Notes under the pieces: model-generated
Seen by the model: the letters and a program-made list of their open reading frames with translations, nothing else
Told to the model about the DNA's origin: nothing
The model's database searches: none
Position numbers and translations under genes: made by a program
NCBI GenBank assembly: GCA_947380915.1
Contig: CANCSY010000036.1
Location: forward strand, 1 to 19,516
From: Beijerinckiaceae bacterium
GTDB taxonomy: Bacteria > Pseudomonadota > Alphaproteobacteria > Rhizobiales > Beijerinckiaceae
Direction of reading: 5' to 3'
DNA length: 19,516 bases
Shown: positions 1-9,027 of the stretch, piece by piece
Position numbering within the stretch: position 1 is the first letter of the stretch
How the letters are laid out: each line of letters begins with the position of its first letter

Positions 1-499
1 ATCTCCAGCACGCCAGCCATGGCGTTGATGAGGATCGGGTAGAACACGCCCGTCGCCACCATCACGATCTTGGAGGCCTCGCCGAGGCCGAAGATCAGCA
101 GGATGAGCGGCAGGATCGCGCTCTTGGGGATCGGATAGGTGGCCATGATGACCGGCTCCACGATCACCCGCAGGGTGCGATACATGCCCATCGCGATGCC
201 GAGCATCAACGCGGGCACGCCACCGAAGAGGATGCCCCAGAAAAGGCGCTGCAAGCTGGCCCAGACATGTTTCTCGAGCTGGCCGTTCTGGATCATGTTG
301 GACATGACCTGGAAGATCTTGGAGGGCGCGGGGAAGAAGCGCACGTCGATGAAGCCTGCGCGGGCGCAAAGCTCCCAGATCAGCAGCAGAAAGAGCGGCG
401 AAACGATGTTCATCGCGCGCTCGACGGACTCGCGGCTCCATTTGCGACGCGATGTCGCGAAGCTGCGGGTTTTCAGATTGGCGTCCTGGGCGGCGTTGG

Positions 500-503
<4 letters not shown>
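1..503 (-). CDS. ABC transporter permease, nitrate/sulfonate/taurine class (partial, 3' end cut)
   Basis: Inner-membrane permease subunit of an importer in the SsuC/TauC/NrtB family. The first 167 residues are in the window and the C-terminal part lies beyond the left edge. A basic, polar N-terminus is followed by a hydrophobic segment near residues 35-50. The family motif FPAPSKIF comes next, then a second hydrophobic segment around residues 92-108. The stretch reading YPIPKSAILPLILLIFGLG is the typical start of the cytoplasmic EAA loop that contacts the ATPase. The start ATG overlaps the stop of the upstream ATPase gene as ATGA, which implies translational coupling. No substrate-binding protein is visible; it may lie to the left. 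The substrate cannot be named from the sequence. Family assignment is firm; sulfonate, nitrate, taurine or a thiamine precursor all remain possible. Confidence 0.9.
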
Positions 504-1336
<833 letters not shown>

Positions 1337-1730
1337 GAAGTGCTACCTTGTTGCGCCGGGCGATCAGCCCGCACGAATGGAACGCAAATGAATTGAGGCG
1401 TCATGCAAGCAGATCCGCGCATGCGCTGTACAGTTGACTGTCTGCGACGACAAGTCGGGCCAACGGCATGCTTTACTCCCCATCACCACAAAAGCCGCCG
1501 GACATGCGCAGCGCATTTCCCTGGCGGCTGTGTGATCCTGCCAATTCTCGTTGCGAAACCTGGCCTTGGACGCCCTCGGCGGGGCCTTCGAAACCAGCTT
1601 CGCGGGGGACCAGAGGTAGCGAGAAAGCCCACTTGCGTCAATGAATTTCTGGACGCCGGCCCCCCGCAAAACCGCCCCCGCAGGCCACATTCCTGCTGGT
1701 CAAAAGACAGATCAAGCCTTCGTGATCGCG
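1337..1730. other. Intergenic region upstream of the ABC importer operon
   Basis: This 394-bp stretch separates the end of hslO from the start of the ABC importer operon, all on the minus strand. Open frames on both strands have low-complexity, Arg/Pro-rich translations and no recognisable domain, so no gene is called. The region should hold the importer promoter. Its one ordered element is a short inverted repeat near 1426-1441, listed separately. No convincing intrinsic terminator for hslO was found. Confidence 0.6.
1426..1441. promoter_or_regulatory. Candidate operator (nested inverted repeats) upstream of the ABC importer
   Basis: Two short dyads overlap here: the perfect palindrome CTGTACAG (1426-1433) and ACAGT-TG-ACTGT (1430-1441). 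They lie about 90-105 bp upstream of the importer ATPase start. The size and form suit a repressor operator, for instance of the GntR type, but the protein is not identifiable and short dyads also arise by chance. Confidence 0.3.
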
Positions 1731-2714
1731 TCAGGCGGCCGGGTCGAATTCCCCGGGATCGAAGTCCCGATGGGTGGAGCAGAATTCGCAGGTCACGCCG
1801 ATGCGTCCGTCGTCGCCCACCATGTCGCGGCGCTCCTGGGGGGTGAACTGGAGCAGCATGTCGCGGATTCGCAGGTCGGTGCAGCGGCAGGCCTGACGCA
1901 ACGGGCGCGGCTCGAAGACCTTGACGCCCCGCTCGTGGAACAGGCGGAAGAGCAACCGCTCGCTCGACAGGAGGGGATCCACCAGTTCGTGATCCTCGAC
2001 GGTCCCGGCAAGCGCCCGCGCCTCGGCCCAGGCGTCATCCTCCGGGATCTCCTCCACCAGCGCGCCCGCAGGGGCGTCGCCGGGCGGCAGATCCGGCGCA
2101 CGGCGGCCTTCGGAAGCCTGCGGCAGAAATTGCACCATCAACCCGCCAGCCCGCCAGCTCGAACCCTCCCCGGTCACGCTCTCGGCCACGGCAAGGCGCA
2201 CGAGGGTGGGGATCTGCTCGGATTGACGGAAATATTCATGGGCAGCTTCTTCAAGGCCCTGCCCGGCCAGCGCGACCAGGCCCTGATAGCGCGAGAAGTC
2301 GCCGCCCTGTTCGATGGTGAAGGCCAGATGGCCCTTGCCCAGCAGCGCGGCGGGAGTCGCCCCGCCCTGCGCTTGCGCCTGCGCCAGCCGCTCGGCGTCG
2401 AAACGGGCGAAAGCGCGCAGCCGGTCCGGCGCGTCGAAATCCACCACCAGCATGTCCACCGGCCCGTCGCTGCGGGTCTGGAGCTGGAAACGCCCCTCCA
2501 GTTTCAGCGCGGCGCCCATCAAGGCCGTCAACGCCGCCGCCTCGCCCAGCAGGCGCGCGACAGGGGCGGGATAGCCGTGGCGGGCAAGGATGGCGTCCAC
2601 CGAAGGGCCAAGCCGCACCACGCGGCCGCGCACATCCAGCGGCTCCACCGCGAAGGGCAGCGCCACATCGTCCAGACCGAAATCCGAGACCGGACGCGAT
2701 TGGGGGGGCATCAT
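1731..2714 (-). CDS. hslO: Redox-regulated chaperone Hsp33
   Basis: Hsp33 is a cytoplasmic holdase chaperone activated by oxidation, which releases zinc and unfolds its C-terminal switch. The protein (327 aa from the chosen start) has the usual N-terminal substrate-binding domain with [15 protein letters not shown], and the C-terminal zinc switch: CRC at about 276-278 and CEFC at about 309-312. These are the four cysteines of the family's CxC and CxxC motifs. The start is set by context: argF ends with TGA inside ATGATG, so the first ATG overlaps the argF stop by 4 bp, and the second ATG two positions later is equally possible. A farther upstream start would extend well into argF. Third gene of an argD-argF-hslO operon, an arrangement that links a stress chaperone to arginine synthesis by transcription only. 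Confidence 0.95.
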   Translation of the reverse strand: MMPPQSRPVSDFGLDDVALPFAVEPLDVRGRVVRLGPSVDAILARHGYPAPVARLLGEAAALTALMGAALKLEGRFQLQTRSDGPVDMLVVDFDAPDRLRAFARFDAERLAQAQAQGGATPAALLGKGHLAFTIEQGGDFSRYQGLVALAGQGLEEAAHEYFRQSEQIPTLVRLAVAESVTGEGSSWRAGGLMVQFLPQASEGRRAPDLPPGDAPAGALVEEIPEDDAWAEARALAGTVEDHELVDPLLSSERLLFRLFHERGVKVFEPRPLRQACRCTDLRIRDMLLQFTPQERRDMVGDDGRIGVTCEFCSTHRDFDPGEFDPAA

Positions 2715-3646
2715 GCGGGCAAGGCTCCCAGGCACCAGGCGATGACGCCCTTTTGCGCATGCAGCCGGTTCTCGGCCTCGTCGAAGACCACGGACTGCGG
2801 CCCGTCAATGACCTCGTCGGTGACCTCCTCGCCGCGATGGGCGGGCAGGCAATGCATGAAGATGGCGTCCTTGCCCGCCGCGCCCATGAGGCGGGCGTTG
2901 ACCTGATAGGGCGCCAGAAGATTGTGGCGACTGCGCGCCTCGGTCTCGTCGCCCATGGAGACCCAGCAATCGGAGATGACCGCGTCGGCGCCGTCAACGG
3001 CGGCGAAAGGATCGGTGGTCAACTCCATCCGCGCGCCATTGGCCTGCGCCCAGGCGATGAGGGAGGCCGGAGGGGCAAGTTCAGCGGGGGTGGCGATGCG
3101 GATGGTGAAATCGAAGCGCTGCGCCGCATGGACCCAGCTCGCCAGCACATTGTTGGCGTCGCCGGTCCAGGCCACCGTGCGGCCCTTGATGGGGCCGCGA
3201 TGCTCCTCGAAGGTCATCACATCGGCCATGACCTGGCAGGGATGGGTGCGCTTCGTCAGCCCATTGATGACGGGAACGGTGGCGTGGGCCGCCAGCTCCA
3301 CCATGTCCTGGTGATCAAGGATACGGATCATGATGGCGTCCACATAACGCGACAGGACGCGCGCCGTGTCGGCGATGGTCTCGCCGCGCCCCAGCTGCAT
3401 CTCGGCCCCGGTCAGCATGATGGTCTGACCCCCAAGCTCCCGCATGCCCACATCAAAGGAGACCCGGGTGCGCGTTGAAGGCTGGTCGAAGATCATCGCC
3501 AGCACCTTGCCGTCCAGGGGACGATCCGCGGCATTGACGCCCTTGCGGCGGACAGCCTTGATCGCGGCGCCGGCGTCAAGGATGCGGCGCAGCTCCTCCG
3601 CCGGAATGTCGGACAGATCAAGAAAGTGCTTCGCAGGGGTCTTCAT
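2711..3646 (-). CDS. argF: Ornithine carbamoyltransferase
   Basis: Catalyses carbamoyl phosphate plus ornithine to citrulline, the sixth step of arginine synthesis, as a cytoplasmic trimer. The 311-aa product carries the carbamoyl-phosphate motif STRTR (57-61), HPCQ (135-138), the ornithine-binding loop SDCWVSMG (225-232) and the catalytic HCLPAHRG (265-272). The SMG loop separates it from aspartate carbamoyltransferase. The start MKTPAKHF is chosen because its ATG overlaps the argD stop as ATGA; an alternative upstream start would add 17 residues encoded inside argD. The stop likewise overlaps hslO by 4 bp, so all three genes are translationally coupled. Length and motifs are normal for an anabolic enzyme. 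No sign of damage. Confidence 0.97.
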   Translation of the reverse strand: MKTPAKHFLDLSDIPAEELRRILDAGAAIKAVRRKGVNAADRPLDGKVLAMIFDQPSTRTRVSFDVGMRELGGQTIMLTGAEMQLGRGETIADTARVLSRYVDAIMIRILDHQDMVELAAHATVPVINGLTKRTHPCQVMADVMTFEEHRGPIKGRTVAWTGDANNVLASWVHAAQRFDFTIRIATPAELAPPASLIAWAQANGARMELTTDPFAAVDGADAVISDCWVSMGDETEARSRHNLLAPYQVNARLMGAAGKDAIFMHCLPAHRGEEVTDEVIDGPQSVVFDEAENRLHAQKGVIAWCLGALPA

Positions 3647-4878
3647 GATGGCGATCCGTTTCTCTTGGCGGCGAGATCCGCCTCCAGATGCTGGCAAGCC
3701 CGCCCGAGCCTGGCGACGGCTTCCGCGAATTCTTCCTCGCCAGCAATGAGCGGCGGCAGCAGGCGCACCACATTGTCGCCCGCAGGGATGACCAGCATAT
3801 GCTGCGCGCGGGTGGCGATGGCGAAATCCGTGTTGGGCACATGGGTGCGGATGCCCAGCATCATGCCCTCGCCGCGTATCTCGGCGATGATCTGCGGATG
3901 GGCGTCCTGCAGGGCGGCGAGGCGCTGCTTCAGTTCGAGGCCCTTGCGGGTCACCTCGTCGAGGAAGCCTGGCGCCAGCACCACATCAAGCACGGCGTTG
4001 CCGCAGGCCATGGCGAGCGGATTGCCGCCATAGGTGGAGCCATGGGTTCCCGTGACCATGCCGCGCCCGGACTCGCGGGTCGCCATGAAAGCGCCCAGCG
4101 GAAAGCCGCCGCCGATGCCCTTGGCGGTGGCCAGAATGTCGGGGGTGACGCCCACCAGCTCATGCCCGAAGAGCTTGCCCGTGCGGCCCATGCCGCTCTG
4201 TACTTCGTCCACCACCAGCATCAGGCCATGCTCGTCGCACAAAGCACGCAGTCCCCGCAGGAAGGACGCCGGGGGAACACGGATGCCGCCCTCGCCCTGG
4301 ATCGGCTCCACCAGCACGCCGGCCGTCTGTGGCGTGATCGCGGCCTTCACCGCATCCAGATCGCCGAAGGGAACGGGGTCGAAGCCCTCGACCTTGGGGC
4401 CGAAGCCCTCGATATATTTGGGATTGCCGCCCGCCGCGATGGTCGCCAGCGTGCGCCCGTGGAAGGCGCCCTCGAAGGTGATCAGCCGGAACCGCTCGGG
4501 ATGGCCGCCCGCCGCATGATATTTGCGGGCGGTCTTGATGGCGCCTTCCAGCGCCTCCGCGCCCGAATTGGTGAAGAAGACATAGTCCGCAAAGCTGGCC
4601 TCCGTGAGGCGCTTGGCCAGAAGCTCGGCCTCGGGGATGCGGAACAGGTTGGACACATGCCAGAGCTTGCGGCCCTGGTCGATGAGCGCCTCGACCAGAT
4701 GCGGATGGCCATGGCCCAGGCAGCAGACCGCGATGCCCGCGCCGAAATCGAGATAGCGGGAGCCATCGGTGGCCTCGAGCCAGCAGCCCTCGCCACGCGC
4801 GAAAGCCACATCGGCGCGCGCATAGGTCGGCAGGATCGCCGAGGGCGCCTGGGGGGCGGAGGACAGTTGATCAGCCAT
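3643..4878 (-). CDS. argD: Acetylornithine aminotransferase
   Basis: PLP-dependent class III aminotransferase that converts N-acetylglutamate semialdehyde to N-acetylornithine in arginine synthesis, and in many bacteria also serves lysine synthesis. The 411-aa product shows [16 protein letters not shown] at the N-terminus, typical of ArgD, NSGAEA (104-109) for phosphate binding, [14 protein letters not shown] with the PLP-ring aspartate near 224, and the Schiff-base lysine in ATAKGIGGG (about 253). The start MADQLSS is preferred because the conserved region begins soon after it and GAGAG lies upstream. A second in-frame ATG at 4935 would add [19 protein letters not shown]. That segment spans a leader hairpin and has no visible ribosome binding site. 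First gene of the argD-argF-hslO operon. Confidence 0.96.
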   Translation of the reverse strand: MADQLSSAPQAPSAILPTYARADVAFARGEGCWLEATDGSRYLDFGAGIAVCCLGHGHPHLVEALIDQGRKLWHVSNLFRIPEAELLAKRLTEASFADYVFFTNSGAEALEGAIKTARKYHAAGGHPERFRLITFEGAFHGRTLATIAAGGNPKYIEGFGPKVEGFDPVPFGDLDAVKAAITPQTAGVLVEPIQGEGGIRVPPASFLRGLRALCDEHGLMLVVDEVQSGMGRTGKLFGHELVGVTPDILATAKGIGGGFPLGAFMATRESGRGMVTGTHGSTYGGNPLAMACGNAVLDVVLAPGFLDEVTRKGLELKQRLAALQDAHPQIIAEIRGEGMMLGIRTHVPNTDFAIATRAQHMLVIPAGDNVVRLLPPLIAGEEEFAEAVARLGRACQHLEADLAAKRNGSPS

Positions 4879-4901
4879 GGGACTCTCGCGCTGGACAGCC
4901 T

Positions 4902-4931
4902 GAAAACCAAACGCCGCCCTCGTGGGCGGCG
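4902..4931 (-). terminator. Terminator-like hairpin in the argD leader (possible attenuator)
   Basis: On the minus strand a perfect 8-bp stem CGCCGCCC / GGGCGGCG closes a 4-nt loop (ACGA) and is followed at once by TTTGGTTTTC. This resembles an intrinsic terminator placed about 25 bp before the argD start, downstream of the predicted argD promoter. The T-rich tract is interrupted by GG, so it may terminate only partly or act on translation or RNA stability. A competing antiterminator stem was not found. Confidence 0.45.
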
Positions 4932-4950
4932 CCATGTATATATAGCATAG

Positions 4951-4979
4951 ACTGTATGAAATCGCAGGCCCATGGTCAA
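4951..4979 (-). promoter_or_regulatory. Candidate sigma-70 promoter for argD-argF-hslO
   Basis: Reading the minus strand, TTGACC (4979-4974) and TACAGT (4956-4951) are 17 bp apart, a good match to TTGACA-N17-TATAAT. Transcription would begin near 4944, leaving a leader of about 65 nt that contains the GC hairpin. No other pair in the region fits as well. Confidence 0.5.
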
Positions 4980-4998
4980 ATACAAGCCCTGCTTCAGG

Positions 4999-5021
4999 CG
5001 GTGGCCCCACCGGAGGGCCAC
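4999..5021. repeat. GC-rich dyad between argD and gcrA
   Basis: Two overlapping inverted repeats share bases: CGGTGG-CC-CCACCG (4999-5012) and GTGGCCC-N7-GGGCCAC (5001-5007 with 5015-5021). Only one can form at a time as a hairpin. They lie 20-45 bp upstream of the predicted argD -35 box, a position suited to an operator. No protein can be assigned. Confidence 0.35.
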
Positions 5022-5269
5022 GTTCACGGTTTGACTCCGAAAATCGCCGACCGGGCGCAATCGGGCTGGGGAAAACAGAGAGCAGAGGCCCCGGATGCTT
5101 GGACCTGAATCAACGGCTAGTGTAGCGTCCCCTTCGTCGAATACGACATATCGTGTTGCGGACCATCAAGTGAGCGTAAGGCGTTTGTACGACGACGATG
5201 AGAATCGTTGCCGTTGTCGCTTGCGCGCTCCTGGTTCGGCTGCATTGTTCTAGACTGGATGGAGGACGC

Positions 5270-5875
5270 ATGTCCTGGACTGATGAGCGCGTCGAACAGT
5301 TGCGAAAGCTTTGGCTCGATGGAAAGAGCGCGAGTCAGATCGCCGCGGAACTCTCCCATGGCATCACCCGCAACGCCGTGATCGGGAAGGTTCACCGCCT
5401 CGGCCTCTCGGGCCGCGTCAAGAGCCCCACTCAGGCGGCGCCCCGCCCGCGCCCGGCCAAGCCGCAATCCACCTCCCACAGCTCCGGCTCGGGCTCGGGC
5501 GCAAGCCATGGGACAGGCGGCGCCAGCCCCGGCATGATCCAGCGCAGCCAGACCGCGCCCCGCCAGTCCATGCCCATGTCGCGCGGCGCCACCGCGCTGG
5601 CCTACGCGCCACGGGCTGATCTGGAGCCGGTGCTGCGTCCCACCGAAGAGGTGGTGATCCCCATGTCGGAGCGCGTCACCATCATGGAACTGAAAGAGTC
5701 CATGTGCCGCTGGCCCCTGGGCGATCCCGCCACCCCGGAGTTCCGCTACTGCGGCACCAAGTCGCCGATCGGCGACACCTATTGCACCCATCACGCCCGC
5801 ATCGCCTACCAGCCGAGCCAGGATCGCCGCCGCGACCGTGATCGCCGCGCCCAGCAGCTCAGCCGCATGTCCTGA
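5270..5875 (+). CDS. gcrA: GcrA cell cycle regulator
   Basis: GcrA is an alphaproteobacterial transcription factor that binds sigma-70 RNA polymerase and stimulates promoters carrying methylated GANTC sites, linking DNA methylation to the cell cycle. The 201-aa product starts with the conserved MSWTDERVEQLRKLW, followed by the helix-turn-helix region (ITRNAVIGKVHRLGLSGR, about 32-49). A long Ser/Gly/Pro-rich linker follows (about 50-130). The C-terminal sigma-binding domain has conserved Cys146, Cys161, Cys172 and the CTHH segment, ending in a basic tail rich in Arg and Asp. The start is fixed by GGAGG at 5261-5265, five bases upstream. An in-frame upstream start would add 24 non-conserved residues. 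The gene is divergent from argD and ends at a strong terminator. Confidence 0.95.
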   Translation: MSWTDERVEQLRKLWLDGKSASQIAAELSHGITRNAVIGKVHRLGLSGRVKSPTQAAPRPRPAKPQSTSHSSGSGSGASHGTGGASPGMIQRSQTAPRQSMPMSRGATALAYAPRADLEPVLRPTEEVVIPMSERVTIMELKESMCRWPLGDPATPEFRYCGTKSPIGDTYCTHHARIAYQPSQDRRRDRDRRAQQLSRMS

Positions 5876-5890
5876 GTTTTCGTTCCACGC

Positions 5891-5927
5891 AAAAGCCCGG
5901 CCGCTGCATCAGCGCGCCGGGCTTTTT
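5891..5927. terminator. Bidirectional intrinsic terminator between gcrA and phoB
   Basis: AAAAGCCCGGC (5891-5901) pairs with GCCGGGCTTTT (5916-5926). Inside, CGCTG (5902-5906) pairs with CAGCG (5910-5914) around a CAT loop, leaving one bulged C at 5915. The result is a 16-bp stem with T runs on both strands. It serves the convergent ends of gcrA (plus) and phoB (minus). Confidence 0.92.
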
Positions 5928-5946
5928 CTTGCCTGCTTGCAGGGCC

Positions 5947-6663
5947 TCAGGCCTTGCCGAAAGTCTCGTCGAAGGAATAGCCCGCGCCGCGCACGGTGCG
6001 CAGGGGATCGCGCTCGCGGCCGCGCACGATGGCCTTGCGCAGGCGCCCCACATGCACGTCGACCGTGCGCTCGTCGATCTCCGCCGCATCGCCCCAGACC
6101 GAGTCCAGCAGTTGCGCGCGGGTGAAGACGCGGCCGGGCTTCTCCATGAGATGTTCCAGCAGGCGGAACTCGGTCGGGCCCAGATGAATGTCGCGCTCGC
6201 CGCGACGCACCCGCCGGGCCGTGCGGTCGAGCATCAGCTCACCCGCCTGCAAGCGGCCAGCGATGCGCTCAGGCCGGGCGCGGCGCAGCAAGGAACGCAC
6301 CCGCGCCATGAGCTCGGGCACGGAAAAAGGCTTCACCACATAGTCGTCGGCGCCAATGGACAGGCCCCGCACCCGCTCGCTCTCCTCGCCGCGCGCCGTC
6401 AGCATGATGACCGGCAGATCGCGGGTCGCCTCGCGGGCGCGCATGCGGCGGCACAGTTCGAATCCGGAGACGCCCGGCAGCATCCAGTCGAGGATCACGA
6501 GATCGGGGCGCGTCTCGCTCAGCATGATCTCGGCGTCATCGCCGCGCTCGGCGCGGGCGACAAGATAGCCCTCGGCTTCCAGATTGTAGGTCAACAGAAG
6601 ACTCAGCGCCGCCTCATCCTCGACAACGAGGATGCGGGGCATGGTGGCAGATGCGGGCTCCAT
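5947..6663 (-). CDS. phoB: Phosphate regulon response regulator PhoB
   Basis: OmpR-family transcription factor (238 aa) that, once phosphorylated by PhoR, binds Pho boxes and recruits RNA polymerase. The receiver domain has the acidic pair E15/D16, the phosphoacceptor D59 in VILDWMLPG, T89 in IMLTARGE and K111 in VVKPFS. The C-terminal winged helix reads GPTEFRLLEHLMEKPGRVFTR, then VDVHVGRLRKAI with the recognition helix, and RTVRGAGYSF at the end. The start used is the ATG that overlaps the phoU TAA by one base (TAATG). A second ATG seven codons later (MPRILVVED) also fits the family and may be the true start. It is last in the pho cluster and ends at the bidirectional terminator shared with gcrA. 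Confidence 0.95.
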   Translation of the reverse strand: MEPASATMPRILVVEDEAALSLLLTYNLEAEGYLVARAERGDDAEIMLSETRPDLVILDWMLPGVSGFELCRRMRAREATRDLPVIMLTARGEESERVRGLSIGADDYVVKPFSVPELMARVRSLLRRARPERIAGRLQAGELMLDRTARRVRRGERDIHLGPTEFRLLEHLMEKPGRVFTRAQLLDSVWGDAAEIDERTVDVHVGRLRKAIVRGRERDPLRTVRGAGYSFDETFGKA

Positions 6664-7370
6664 TATTTGCCACCCATGACTTCGCCCTTCGGCCGATCCA
6701 TCGGCAACATCTCTCCGGTGAGAATGTAATGGACGGTCTCCGCGATATTGGTGGCGTGATCGCCCACGCGCTCCACATTCTTCGAGCAGAAGAGAAGCTG
6801 CGCGCAGATGGTGATGTTGCGCGGATCTTCCATCATGAAGGTCAGGAGATCGCGGAAGACGGAGTCTTCGAGCGCGTCGATTTCCTTGTCGCGCAGCCAG
6901 ACCGCATCGGCGCGCTCCACATCGCGCTGGGAATAGGCGTCGAGCACGTCCTTCAACTGCAAGGCCGCGAGCTCGCCCATGTGCCGCAGGCCGATCATGG
7001 CGCGCGGCAGACGTTGCTCATGGGACAGGGTCACCGCCCGCTTGGCGATGTTCTTGGCCAGATCCCCCACGCGCTCGAGATCGCCGGAGATGCGAATCGC
7101 AGCGACGATTTCGCGCAGATCGATGCCCACGGGCTGGCGCCGCGCGATGACGGAGACTGCCGTCTCCTCAACCTCACGCTGGAGCATGTCCAGCCGCTTG
7201 TCCATGGCGATGGTCGCCTGCGCCAGATTCGAATCCAGGCGGATCAAGGCGTCAATGCCATCGGCGAGCATCTTCTCGCCGATGCCGCCCATTTCAGCAA
7301 TCTTGCGGCCGAGCAATTCCAGCTCGCGATCAAAGGCCCTGACTGTGTGCTCGCTTGTTCCGTCGTTCAT
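6663..7370 (-). CDS. phoU: Phosphate transport system regulator PhoU
   Basis: PhoU is an all-helical cytoplasmic protein that couples the Pst transporter to PhoR and represses the Pho response when phosphate is ample. The 235-aa product has the two tandem three-helix-bundle repeats of the family, each with its metal-binding ExxxD-type motif: DLERVGDLAKNIAKRA around 97-112 and NVERVGDHATNIAE around 199-212. Length is typical. The start MNDGTSEH sits 13 bp after the pstB stop, with GGGGA upstream. The stop overlaps phoB by one base, so phoU and phoB are probably translated together. Nothing unusual in the sequence. Confidence 0.96.
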   Translation of the reverse strand: MNDGTSEHTVRAFDRELELLGRKIAEMGGIGEKMLADGIDALIRLDSNLAQATIAMDKRLDMLQREVEETAVSVIARRQPVGIDLREIVAAIRISGDLERVGDLAKNIAKRAVTLSHEQRLPRAMIGLRHMGELAALQLKDVLDAYSQRDVERADAVWLRDKEIDALEDSVFRDLLTFMMEDPRNITICAQLLFCSKNVERVGDHATNIAETVHYILTGEMLPMDRPKGEVMGGK

Positions 7371-7383
7371 CTTGATCCCCCCG

Positions 7384-8184
7384 TCAGCCGAAGCGGCCGG
7401 TGATATAATCTTGTGTGCGTTGTTGCGAAGGCGATGTGAACATCTTGTCCGTGTCGTCCATCTCGACCATCTCGCCCAGATACATGAACACGGTCTTGTC
7501 CGAGATGCGCGCGGCCTGCTGCATATTGTGGGTGACGATGGCGATGGTGTAGCGGTCGGACATTTCGTCCATCAGTTCCTCGACCTTGGCCGTCGAGATG
7601 GGATCCAGCGCCGAACAGGGCTCGTCGAAGAGAATGACTTCCGGCTTGATGGCGACCGTACGCGCGATGCACAGGCGCTGCTGCTGACCACCGGAGAGGC
7701 TGAGGCCGCTGGCGTCAAGCTTGTCCTGCACCTCGCCCCACAGGGCTGCGCCGCGCAGCGCTTCCTCGACGCGGCCATCCATTTCGCTTTTCGGCAGCTT
7801 CTCATAGAGGCGGATGCCGAAGGCGATGTTTTCATAGATGGTCATGGGAAAGGGCGTGGGCTTCTGGAAGACCATGCCGACGCGCGCGCGCAGCAGGTTC
7901 AGGTCGAGGCCCGGCGAAAGGATATTCTGCCCGTCCAGCAGCACCTCGCCCTCGGCGCGCTGGTTAGGGTAAAGCTCATACATGCGGTTGAGCACGCGCA
8001 GCAGCGTGGACTTGCCGCAGCCCGAGGGACCGATGAAGGCGGTGACCTCATTGGTGCGCAACGACAGGTTGATGTTCTTCAGCGAGGGCTTTCCCGCGCC
8101 ATAATAAAAATTGAGATTGCGAATGGCGATTTTCACGCCTTCGGAGTCTTTCGCCATGGTTTGCGCGCTCGACATCTCGTTCAT
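7384..8184 (-). CDS. pstB: Phosphate ABC transporter ATPase PstB
   Basis: Cytoplasmic ATPase of the high-affinity phosphate importer PstSCAB (266 aa). Walker A is GPSGCGKST (52-60), the Q-loop is [17 protein letters not shown] (about 104-120), which is diagnostic for PstB, the signature is LSGGQQQR (163-170), Walker B VILFDEP (183-189) and the switch region is IVTHNMQQA. The start overlaps the pstA stop as ATGA. The first 18 residues form a short variable tail, so a later ATG at residue 10 (MAKDSEG) is also possible. It lies between pstA and phoU in the standard order. Confidence 0.97.
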   Translation of the reverse strand: MNEMSSAQTMAKDSEGVKIAIRNLNFYYGAGKPSLKNINLSLRTNEVTAFIGPSGCGKSTLLRVLNRMYELYPNQRAEGEVLLDGQNILSPGLDLNLLRARVGMVFQKPTPFPMTIYENIAFGIRLYEKLPKSEMDGRVEEALRGAALWGEVQDKLDASGLSLSGGQQQRLCIARTVAIKPEVILFDEPCSALDPISTAKVEELMDEMSDRYTIAIVTHNMQQAARISDKTVFMYLGEMVEMDDTDKMFTSPSQQRTQDYITGRFG

Positions 8185-9026
8185 TTCGGGTTCCTCCCGC
8201 CGGACAGGCTCCGGGCGACAATGTTGAGGGAAAGGACCGCCAGGGTGATCAGCAGCGCGCCCGCCCAGGCGAGGCGCTTCCAGTTGGGGTCCGGATTATT
8301 GATGAAATTGTTGATGGTGACGGGCAGGTTGGCCATGGTCTTCAGGAGATCGACACTCCAGAACTGGTTAGACAGCGCGGTGAAGAGCAGCGGCGCCGTC
8401 TCGCCGCTCACCCGCGCCACCGCCAACAGAAGGCCGGTCACGAGGCCCACACGCGCCGCGCGCCAGGTGATCTTGCGGATCATGTAGGACTGCGGCATGC
8501 CCAGCGCGACAGCGGCCTCGCGCAGCTGGATCGGCACCAGCAGCAGCATGTCTTCCGTCGTGCGCACGATGACCGGCAACGCGATGACCGCCAGCGCCAG
8601 AGCGCCTGCGAGGCCCGAGAAGCCGCCCATGGGCACCACGACAGCGCCATAGACGAACAGGCCTATGATGATGGAGGGCGCGCTCAGCAGGATGTCGTTG
8701 ATGAAGCGGATCACCGAGGTGATCTTCGAATAGCGGCCATATTCGGCCATGTAGGTGCCCGCGAGAATGCCGATGGGGGCGCCCACGCCAATGCCCAGAA
8801 AAGTCAGGATCAGGCTGCCCACGATGGCGTTGAGCAAGCCGCCTCCCTGCGCATTGGGCGGCGGAGTCATTTCCGTGAACAGCGCCACGGAAAGGCCCGC
8901 AAAGCCATTCCAGAAGAGCGTGAAGAGAATCATCGACAGCCACACGAGGCCGAAGATGGTGGCCCCCGTGCAGAGCGTCATGGCGATGGAGCTTGTGCGG
9001 CGGCGGCGCGCGTAGAGCGGGTTCAT
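8181..9026 (-). CDS. pstA: Phosphate ABC transporter permease PstA
   Basis: One of two inner-membrane permeases that form the phosphate channel (281 aa). A basic N-terminus (LYARRRRTS) precedes the first membrane helix at about 16-38. Conserved segments include [31 protein letters not shown], and the PstA motif [18 protein letters not shown]. The EAA-type loop [24 protein letters not shown] contacts PstB. The gene starts one base after the pstC stop, with AGGGAG upstream, and its stop overlaps pstB. Length is normal. The first ATG is used; a start at residue 16 would remove the basic segment and is less likely. Confidence 0.96.
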   Translation of the reverse strand: MNPLYARRRRTSSIAMTLCTGATIFGLVWLSMILFTLFWNGFAGLSVALFTEMTPPPNAQGGGLLNAIVGSLILTFLGIGVGAPIGILAGTYMAEYGRYSKITSVIRFINDILLSAPSIIIGLFVYGAVVVPMGGFSGLAGALALAVIALPVIVRTTEDMLLLVPIQLREAAVALGMPQSYMIRKITWRAARVGLVTGLLLAVARVSGETAPLLFTALSNQFWSVDLLKTMANLPVTINNFINNPDPNWKRLAWAGALLITLAVLSLNIVARSLSGGRNPK

Positions 9027-9027
9027 A

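Larger units (their letters stand above)
4879..5269. other. Divergent regulatory region between argD and gcrA
   Basis: This 391-bp region separates two divergently transcribed genes. It contains an argD promoter candidate, a GC hairpin in the argD leader, a GC-rich dyad at 4999-5021, and four GANTC motifs at 4881, 5033, 5107 and 5202. The ribosome binding site of gcrA, GGAGG, is at 5261-5265. No good sigma-70 promoter for gcrA could be picked by eye. No credible gene lies inside. Confidence 0.7.

Noticed and set aside
1364..1690. A 108-codon minus-strand open frame upstream of the ABC importer
   Set aside because: No recognisable domain, no ribosome binding site, and it covers the region expected to hold the importer promoter.
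1641..2906. A 421-codon open frame on the plus strand
   Set aside because: It is antisense to hslO and argF, both of which are unmistakable.
5117..5794. A minus-strand open frame opposite gcrA
   Set aside because: Antisense to gcrA, which has strong family matches and a good ribosome binding site.
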